A stretch of DNA of 64,000 nucleotides from Janthinobacterium sp. 1_2014MBL_MicDiv (GTDB lineage Bacteria > Pseudomonadota > Gammaproteobacteria > Burkholderiales > Burkholderiaceae_D). A model generated the notes under the pieces. That model was not told the DNA's origin. It made no database searches and worked only from the letters and a program-made list of their open reading frames with translations. Shown here piece after piece: positions 58,740-64,000 of the stretch (the first letter of the stretch is position 1; each line of letters opens with the position of its first letter). Location of the stretch: assembly GCF_001865675.1 (NCBI RefSeq), contig NZ_CP011319.1, forward strand, positions 930,001-994,000, in the 5' to 3' direction. The position numbers and the translations under genes are program-made.

Positions 58740-59747
58740 CTAGCGCGCGCAGATGTCGGGCGTGGGCGGCGTCAAGGCCGCCGCGTGCTGGATCTGCAGC
58801 GTCTCGGGCACGCCATTTTTCACGGCCGTCAGTTCGGCCAGGATGGAAATGGCGATCTCGGCCGGCGTCTTGCTGCCGATGTACAGGCCGATGGGCGCGT
58901 GCAGGCGCGCCAGCTGCGCGGCGCTGACGTCGAACTGCAGCAGCCGTTCGCGGCGTTTGGCGTTGTTGGCGCGCGAACCGATGGCGCCGACGTAAAAGGC
59001 CGGGGATTTGAGCGCTTCCATCAGGGCCAGGTCGTCGAGCTTGGGATCGTGCGTGAGGGCGACGACGGCGCTGCGGCTGTCGAGCTGCAGCTCCAGCACA
59101 AGGTCGTCCGGCATGGCGTGCAGCAGCGGCACGCCCGGCACGTTCCAGCCGCCGCGGTATTCCTCGCGCGGGTCGCAGACGATGACGTGGTAATCCATGG
59201 CCGTGGCGATTTGCGCCACGAAGCGCGACAGCTGGCTGGCGCCGATGATCAGCAGACGCCAGCGCGGGCCGTGCTGCGTGGTCAGCACCTCGTTTTCCAG
59301 GGTCAGCGCGGCGCCCGGCGCGGCGCGCCGCAGGGTGACGGCGCCGCTGCGCAAATCCAGGCGGCGCTCCACCAGTTCATGGGCTTCCAGGCGCGCCAGC
59401 AGCTCGGCCACCTGGCTGTCCGCATGCAGCGGTTCGATGGCCAGTTCGATGGTGCCGCCGCAGGGCAGGCCGAAACGGTGCGCCTCGTCGGCGCTGATGC
59501 CGTAGCTGACGATTTCCGGCTGCGTGCGCACGATGCCGTGCACGCGCACCGTGTCGATCAGGTCATCCTCGATGCAGCCGCCGGACACGGAACCGACCAC
59601 CGTGCCATCGTCGCAGATGGCCAGCGTGGCGCCCACGGGGCGGGGGCTGGAGCCCCAGGTCTTGATGACGGTGACCAGCTCGCAGCGGTGCCCGGCGGCG
59701 AGCCAGGCGGCGCTGGTTTTCAGAACTTCAAGGTCGATGCTGTCCAT
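58740..59747 (-). CDS. xdhC: XdhC-family molybdenum cofactor chaperone
   Basis: 335 residues. XdhC/CoxI domain (about 8-75: TVIKTWGSSPRPVGATLAI, VGSVSGGCIEDDL) and a C-terminal Rossmann domain (about 165-300: LLIIGASQLSRFVAQIATAMDYHVIVCDPR, VGAIGSRANNAKRRERL). Inserts sulfurated molybdenum cofactor into hydroxylases. Natural partner is the iorAB enzyme on the same strand 4 kb away; sigma, mug and alkA genes have come between. Confidence 0.93.
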   Translation of the reverse strand: MDSIDLEVLKTSAAWLAAGHRCELVTVIKTWGSSPRPVGATLAICDDGTVVGSVSGGCIEDDLIDTVRVHGIVRTQPEIVSYGISADEAHRFGLPCGGTIELAIEPLHADSQVAELLARLEAHELVERRLDLRSGAVTLRRAAPGAALTLENEVLTTQHGPRWRLLIIGASQLSRFVAQIATAMDYHVIVCDPREEYRGGWNVPGVPLLHAMPDDLVLELQLDSRSAVVALTHDPKLDDLALMEALKSPAFYVGAIGSRANNAKRRERLLQFDVSAAQLARLHAPIGLYIGSKTPAEIAISILAELTAVKNGVPETLQIQHAAALTPPTPDICAR

Positions 59748-59828
59748 GGGGCGCGAAGGTGGAATGCCGCGTGATGGCGGCGAACTATGGAATATACTAC
59801 GCGTTCACCCAGCCTGCAGAAAGACGCT

Positions 59829-59969
59829 ATGCCGCTAGAGAATCAACCGGAAGACGATGGCAATCCCAAGTTCGGCAAGCTGCTTGTCGTGCTGTTCCTG
59901 GCGGTGGTGTTCTGCGCCATCCTGACCTGGGTCATGGGCGCCTACTTCCCGAACTTCCCTGGCGCCTGA
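59829..59969 (+). CDS. Small single-TM membrane protein
   Basis: 46 residues. Charged N-terminus (MPLENQPEDDGNPKFGK) followed by one TM helix (LLVVLFLAVVFCAILTWVMG) and a short tail. Preceded by a -10-like TATACT (59793) and CAGAAAG. Unknown function; codon use and reading frame look real. Confidence 0.55.
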   Translation: MPLENQPEDDGNPKFGKLLVVLFLAVVFCAILTWVMGAYFPNFPGA

Positions 59970-60001
59970 AGCAGCATTTGCTGTTCCAGGCGTCACGCTG
60001 A

Positions 60002-61105
60002 TTACGGTTTCAGCGGTTTCTTCGCCGCCTGCTTCGCGCGCACGTCGATGACGGCGCGGTTGATGGCGGCCATGCGCGAGTTGGTGCCCGGATGCAGGGC
60101 CGTGTAGCCGTTGGCGACCGTGGCCGGCACTTGCGTGGCCAGGCGCTGCCAGAAGCGGGCGGCGTTGTCGATGTTGTAGCCGGCGCGCGCCAGCAGGTAG
60201 ATGGCCAGCGTGTCGGCTTGCACGTCGAGTTCCTGCGGCATGGCCTTGATGCCGGCGGCGCCCGTCAGCATCGAGACGTCGGGCTGCACGGCGCCCAGGC
60301 TGTCGATGATGCTGCCGGAGGTGCCGGCCGTGCGCTGGCTGCGCGCGTGGTCGAGGATGTTGTGCGCCATTTCGCGGGCGATGACGAAGGCGATGCCTTC
60401 GTCATTTTGCGCCGCATTGACCATGCCGCGCGTGAGCATGATGCGCGAGCCGTCCGAATACGCATTGATATTGTCCGCATTGCCCAGGGCGACGCGGAAG
60501 GCGCAGGCGCGCGTGACGGGAATCTTCAGGTCCTGCTGTTGGCCGTCGCGGGCGATGGTCATGTTCAGGCTGGCGCTTTTCGAGGCCAGCGGGCCGACGA
60601 TGGCGCCGAACGGGCCTTCCGCCTTGGGGCCCGAGGGCAGCGGCTTGCCTTCGGCCGCCAGCAAGCCGTCGCCCTTGCGCAAGCCTGCGCGCGCGGCGCC
60701 ACTGCCCGGCAGCACGCCGGACACCTGCATCTGTTCGCCGTAGCCGAGCGCCGCCTGCGCCGCGTCGGCATAGATGCCCGGATACGAATACTTGTTCTGT
60801 GCCGTGAAGCCCAGCAGGTTGCGCGCATACGTCTTGCACAGATCCGCATTGTTGATCAGCAGGGGCGCCGAGACTTTCGACAGCCGGTCCTGCAGGGCCA
60901 CCATCTTCACCAGCTCGTCCTGCGCCGCCTTTTGCTGCGCCGTCAAGGCCGGCGCGTCGGGCGCCGGCACGACATTGAACGGACCGCTGACAGTCGTCGC
61001 CGGCGTGGTGCAGCCGGTCAGGATGGCCGCGCTGGCCAGCAGGAGGGGAGTGGCCAATCGGCGCAGCGAAGTCTGGGCTGAGATCAGATGGCGGAAACCT
61101 GGCAT
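60002..61105 (-). CDS. M48-like PDZ lipoprotein with altered zinc site
   Basis: 367 residues. Lipoprotein signal with lipobox LTGC. A PDZ-like domain (about 118-190: GVLPGSGAARAGLRKGDGLL) is inserted before the M48 fold. Where M48 enzymes have HExxH this protein has Arg244-Glu-Met-Ala-His248 (codon CGC in place of CAC), and the glutamate ligand four residues before AD (DVQAD) is Asp294. Catalysis is therefore doubtful. AAGGAATA precedes the ATG. Likely an envelope protein. A palindromic repeat separates it from dut. Confidence 0.8.
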   Translation of the reverse strand: MPGFRHLISAQTSLRRLATPLLLASAAILTGCTTPATTVSGPFNVVPAPDAPALTAQQKAAQDELVKMVALQDRLSKVSAPLLINNADLCKTYARNLLGFTAQNKYSYPGIYADAAQAALGYGEQMQVSGVLPGSGAARAGLRKGDGLLAAEGKPLPSGPKAEGPFGAIVGPLASKSASLNMTIARDGQQQDLKIPVTRACAFRVALGNADNINAYSDGSRIMLTRGMVNAAQNDEGIAFVIAREMAHNILDHARSQRTAGTSGSIIDSLGAVQPDVSMLTGAAGIKAMPQELDVQADTLAIYLLARAGYNIDNAARFWQRLATQVPATVANGYTALHPGTNSRMAAINRAVIDVRAKQAAKKPLKP

Positions 61106-61126
61106 AGACTATTCCTTCTTGTAACT

Positions 61127-61236
61127 CCTGACAAAACCTGCTGCGCGGCGCGATTTGCGGCCTCCGATGCTTACTGTGCATACGCACAGCTCCGCGTCCC
61201 GGCCGCAACTTACATCCGCTCGCTACGGTTTGTCAG
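61127..61236 (+). repeat. Nested palindromic 3'-end element, copy C
   Basis: Outer ends CCTGACAAAACC and GGTTTGTCAG, middle arms GCGGCC/GGCCGC, apical CTGTGC-ATAC-GCACAG. Six bases after the dut stop (minus strand) and 21 bases before the M48-like start; reads opposite to dut, unlike the other three copies. Confidence 0.85.
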
Positions 61237-61242
61237 TCGCTG

Positions 61243-61692
61243 TTAATGTTTGCCGGTGCTGCCGAAACCGCCAACACCGCGTTCGCTGTCGCCGAATTCC
61301 TCGACGACGTTAAAGCCCACTTGCAGCACCGGCACGATAATCAGCTGCGCCAGGCGCTCCATGGGATTGAGCGTGAATGCGCTCTGGCCCCGGTTCCAGG
61401 TCGATACCATCAGCTGGCCCTGGTAATCGGAGTCGATCAAGCCTACCAGATTCCCCAGCACGATGCCGTTCTTGTGGCCCATGCCGCTGCGCGGCAGGAT
61501 CATGGCCGCATACGAGGGGTCGCCGATGTGGATCGCCAGGCCGGTGGGGATGAGCACGGTCTGGCCGGCTTCGATGGTGATGGGTGCGTCGATGCAGGCG
61601 CGCAGGTCGAGGCCCGCGCTGCCCGGGGTGGCGTAGGCCGGCAATTGTTCCTTCATGCGGGCGTCGAGGATTTTGATGTCGATATTTTTCAT
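61243..61692 (-). CDS. dut: dUTP diphosphatase
   Basis: 149 residues. All five dUTPase motifs: GSAGLDLRA, PRSGMGHKNG, GLIDSDYQGQL with the catalytic Asp, RLAQLI, and GFGSTGKH at the flexible end. Hydrolyses dUTP to dUMP, keeping uracil out of DNA. Starts 29 bases after coaBC in the ileS-lspA-coaBC-dut run. Confidence 0.97.
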   Translation of the reverse strand: MKNIDIKILDARMKEQLPAYATPGSAGLDLRACIDAPITIEAGQTVLIPTGLAIHIGDPSYAAMILPRSGMGHKNGIVLGNLVGLIDSDYQGQLMVSTWNRGQSAFTLNPMERLAQLIIVPVLQVGFNVVEEFGDSERGVGGFGSTGKH

Positions 61693-61721
61693 TGAAGCTT
61701 TACGATAAAACGGATGGAGGT

Positions 61722-62942
61722 TTATTTGAGCAGCGAATTCCTGGCGATGCGCTTGGAAATTTCCGAAATCAGCTGGCGTGCCAGGTTCAGTTTCGAGGCG
61801 CGCGGCAGCACGGTATGGCCGTCCTCGTCGAAGAGGATGATGGTGTTGTCGTCCTGGCCAAAGGTGTTCTGGCCGATATTGCCGACCAATAGGGGGATGC
61901 CCTTTTTCTCGCGCTTGGTCGAACCGAATTCCACCAGGTTTTCCGATTCGGCGGCAAAGCCCACGCAGTACGGATAGCCTGCCAGGTTGGTGCGCGCCGC
62001 CACGGTGGCGAGGATGTCGGGATTTTGCGCGAACTGCAGTTCCGGCACGGAGCCGTCGGCCTGTTTTTTCATCTTCTGCTCGCTGGCGTTGACGACACGC
62101 CAGTCGGCGACGGCGGCGACGGCGACGAAGACATGCTGGCCATCGACGTGGGCCAGCACCGCATCATGCATCTGCTGCGCGCTTTGCACATTGATGCGGC
62201 GCACGCCAAACGGCGCATCGAGGGCCGTCGGGCCGGAAATGAGCAGCACTTCGGCGCCCGCTTCGCGCGCCGCGCGCGCCACCGCATAGCCCATCTTGCC
62301 CGAGGACAGATTGGTGATGCCGCGCACGGGGTCGATGGCTTCGAAGGTGGGGCCGGCCGTGACCAGCACGCGCTTGCCCGCCAGGACCTTCGGCTGGAAG
62401 GCGGCGATCAGCTCCGTCAGGAGCTGTTCCGGTTCCAGCATGCGGCCCAGGCCCACTTCGCCGCAAGCCTGTTCGCCGGCGGCGGGGCCGAAGATGGCGA
62501 TGCCGTCGTCGCGCAGCTGCTGCACATTGCGCTGCGTGGCGGGGTTCTGCCACATTTCCACATTCATGGCCGGCGCCACCAGCAGGGGCAGGTGGGCCGG
62601 GCGGGCCAGGCACAGGGTCGACAGCAGGTCGTCGCACACGCCATGGGCGAGCTTGCGCATGAAGTCGGCCGAACACGGCGCGATCAGGATCGCGTCCGCA
62701 TGGCGCGTCAAGTCGATATGCGCCATGTTGTTGTCGATGCGCGCATCCCACTGGCTCGTGTGCACGGGGTGGCCGGACAGCGCCTGCATCGTCACGGCCG
62801 TGATGAAGTGGCTGGCCGCATCCGTCATCACCACCTGCACCGAGGCACCCGCCTTGGTCAGGGCGCGGCACAGTTCCGCCGCCTTGTAGCAGGCGACGCC
62901 GCCCGAGAGGCCCAGGACGATTTTTTTGCCGGACAATTCCAT
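61722..62942 (-). CDS. coaBC: Bifunctional phosphopantothenoylcysteine decarboxylase/synthetase
   Basis: 406 residues. CoaC half: LGLSGGVACYKAAEL (FMN), DLTRHADAILIAPCSADF with catalytic His, APAMNVEMW clamp. CoaB half: VTAGPTFEAIDPVRGITNLSSGKMGYA, AVADWRV, and the EQKMKK lysine motif that binds phosphopantothenate. Two steps of coenzyme A synthesis. Confidence 0.97.
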   Translation of the reverse strand: MELSGKKIVLGLSGGVACYKAAELCRALTKAGASVQVVMTDAASHFITAVTMQALSGHPVHTSQWDARIDNNMAHIDLTRHADAILIAPCSADFMRKLAHGVCDDLLSTLCLARPAHLPLLVAPAMNVEMWQNPATQRNVQQLRDDGIAIFGPAAGEQACGEVGLGRMLEPEQLLTELIAAFQPKVLAGKRVLVTAGPTFEAIDPVRGITNLSSGKMGYAVARAAREAGAEVLLISGPTALDAPFGVRRINVQSAQQMHDAVLAHVDGQHVFVAVAAVADWRVVNASEQKMKKQADGSVPELQFAQNPDILATVAARTNLAGYPYCVGFAAESENLVEFGSTKREKKGIPLLVGNIGQNTFGQDDNTIILFDEDGHTVLPRASKLNLARQLISEISKRIARNSLLK

Positions 62943-62976
62943 GCTGTTCTCCCGCTGTATTGATTGCTTGTCTGAG

Positions 62977-63486
62977 TTACTTGTTCACGCGGCGCAGTTC
63001 ATCGATGACGAACAGGGCCGCGCCGATGCAGATGGCGCTGTCGGCGATATTGAAGGCGGGGAAATGGCCCCAGCTTTTCCAGTGGAAGTCGAGGAAATCG
63101 ACCACGTGGCCGTACATCAGGCGGTCGATGGCATTGCCCAGCGCGCCGCCGAGTATCAGCGCCAGGGCCCAGCAGAACATGCGCTGGCCGGCGTGCTTTT
63201 TCAGCAGGTAGATGATGTAGATGGCCGCCGCCAGGGCGATGCCGGTGAAGAAATAGCGCTGCCAGCCGCCCTGGTCGGACAGGAAGCTGAACGCGGCGCC
63301 CTTGTTATACGCGAGCACAAGGTTGAAATACGAGGTGATGACCATTTCCTGCGCATAGCGGAAGGTCTTCAGGATCGTGATCTTGGTGATCTGGTCGAAC
63401 AGGATGACGATGGCGGCGATACCCAACCATGGCACCAGCGACGACGAGGATGACGATTTCGATGAAAAACGGTTTTTAGTGGCCAT
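62977..63486 (-). CDS. lspA: Lipoprotein signal peptidase
   Basis: 169 residues, four TM helices. Catalytic Asp pair in GNAIDRLMYG and FNIADSAICIG. Start at 63486 (MATKNRFSSK) fits; the longer frame has no support. Contains a run of seven Ser near the N-terminus. Cleaves diacylglyceryl-prolipoproteins. Follows ileS with a repeat in the gap. Confidence 0.95.
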   Translation of the reverse strand: MATKNRFSSKSSSSSSLVPWLGIAAIVILFDQITKITILKTFRYAQEMVITSYFNLVLAYNKGAAFSFLSDQGGWQRYFFTGIALAAAIYIIYLLKKHAGQRMFCWALALILGGALGNAIDRLMYGHVVDFLDFHWKSWGHFPAFNIADSAICIGAALFVIDELRRVNK

Positions 63487-63554
63487 ATTTTTCCAGGGAA
63501 GATAAAGCCGCCGCCTGGCAGCAGGCAGCGGTTGGACAGATAGCATACAACGGC

Positions 63555-63690
63555 GGGCAAAATCGTAGCGAGCGGCAGCGGGGCCCGGCGCCCCGTTGGC
63601 CCGGGATGCACCGCTGTACTTTAGTACGGGGCCGCCGAGGCAGCGAGCACCGCAGGCCGCAAAATCGCGACGCGCAGTCGATTTTGACGC
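63555..63690 (-). repeat. Nested palindromic 3'-end element, copy D
   Basis: On the minus strand: GTCAAAAT end, CTGCGCGTCGCGATTTTGCGG, CCTGCGGTGCTCGCTG, apical GTACT-AA-AGTAC, CCGCTCGCTACGATTTTGC end. Starts six bases after the ileS stop, same sense as the gene. A GC-rich side hairpin (GGCGCCGGGC region) is extra. Confidence 0.8.
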
Positions 63691-63696
63691 CGTTGT

Positions 63697-64000
63697 TTAG
63701 GCGAAGCGGCGTTTCTCGCCCGCACCGAACAGGTTGCTGACGCAGCGGCCGCACAGGGTCGGATGCGCGGCGTCCGTGCCCACGTCGCTGCGGTAGTGCC
63801 AGCAGCGCTCGCATTTCGGCGCCGTCGACGCGGCCACGACCACTTCCTCGGCCGCTTCGTCGGCCACTTCGGCCACCGTTGCCTGCGACGTGATGAAGAC
63901 GAACTTCAAGTCGTCGCCCAGGGTCGTCAACAGCTTGTATTTCATCGGCGCGGCCTTGATCGTCAGCTCCGCCTGCAGCGAGGAGCCGATGGCGCCCGAG
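63697..64000 (-). CDS. ileS: Isoleucyl-tRNA synthetase, C-terminal part (partial)
   Basis: About 100 residues at the right edge, reading into the next window. GSSLQAELTIKA, LGDDLKFVFITS and the C-terminal zinc finger CERCWHYRSDVG...LCGRCVSNL are diagnostic of IleS. First of the ileS-lspA-coaBC-dut run within this window. Confidence 0.96.
   Translation of the reverse strand, partial: SGAIGSSLQAELTIKAAPMKYKLLTTLGDDLKFVFITSQATVAEVADEAAEEVVVAASTAPKCERCWHYRSDVGTDAAHPTLCGRCVSNLFGAGEKRRFA

Noticed and set aside
1..64000. CRISPR array, IS element or prophage
   Set aside because: No regularly spaced direct repeats, transposase, integrase or structural phage genes; the palindromes found are single, not arrayed.

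Overview
The window is a chromosomal segment of a GC-rich betaproteobacterium. The best fit is the Oxalobacteraceae, close to Janthinobacterium, Massilia or Duganella. Evidence: Burkholderiales-type gene order (rpmB-rpmG, radC, FKBP isomerase, ispH; nudix-aat-bpt with pyrD nearby; ileS-lspA-coaBC-dut; cysT-cysW-cysA-cysB), a PHA phasin, a PEP-CTERM protein, and strong G/C third-position bias that creates very long antisense shadow ORFs. No IS element, prophage, integrase or CRISPR array was seen.

Layout. 0-6 kb: end of a BON-domain gene, an MFS transporter, a secreted S9 peptidase, an LprI-like protein, two small unknowns. 6-16 kb: tRNA-Lys, an orphan GspE-type ATPase with a spermidine-synthase-like protein, a glycine-zipper protein, a barstar-like protein, purN, an RsmB/NOP methyltransferase, an MscS channel, a fatty-acid desaturase, rpmB-rpmG. 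16-25 kb: radC, a cytoplasmic-looking GH5-like/LamG protein, FKBP isomerase, ispH, livHMGF, phasin. 25-38 kb: DMT transporter, nitroreductase, PBP7-type DD-peptidase, IclR regulator, dgkA, sulfate uptake (sbp, then cysTWA-cysB) with a hydrolase and a 1-Cys peroxiredoxin between, a YjbR protein overlapping a DUF2314-DUF2185 protein, and an aldo/keto reductase. 38-50 kb: PEP-CTERM protein, TonB-dependent receptor, Tas-like reductase with pyrD, a tricorn-type protease, bpt-aat-nudix, two tandem initiator tRNAs. 50-64 kb: MmyB-like regulator divergent from an MFS pump, Tat-exported molybdenum hydroxylase (iorAB type), mug, an ECF sigma/anti-sigma/COG4315 operon, an AlkA-type glycosylase, xdhC, a 46-aa membrane protein, a degenerate M48-like lipoprotein, dut, coaBC, lspA and the 3' end of ileS.

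How the genes work together. Sulfate import (Sbp, CysTWA) is co-encoded with its likely regulator CysB. LivHMGF lacks a local binding protein. Aat and Bpt attach Leu/Phe to N-termini for ClpS/ClpAP-type turnover. PurN, PyrD and Dut serve nucleotide metabolism, while RadC, Mug and AlkA are DNA-maintenance genes. XdhC probably matures the IorAB enzyme.

Most notable non-coding signal: at least seven nested palindromic elements of three types sit directly behind stop codons. Four copies of one type (8930-9059, 29758-29884, 61127-61236, 63555-63690) share outer inverted ends, GC-rich middle arms and an apical hairpin whose arms vary in a compensated way. Other points of interest are a phasin promoter flanked by two near-identical 16-bp operators, an M48-like protein with Arg in place of the first zinc-binding His, and a GH5-like protein inserted into an otherwise conserved gene block and apparently lacking its nucleophile.
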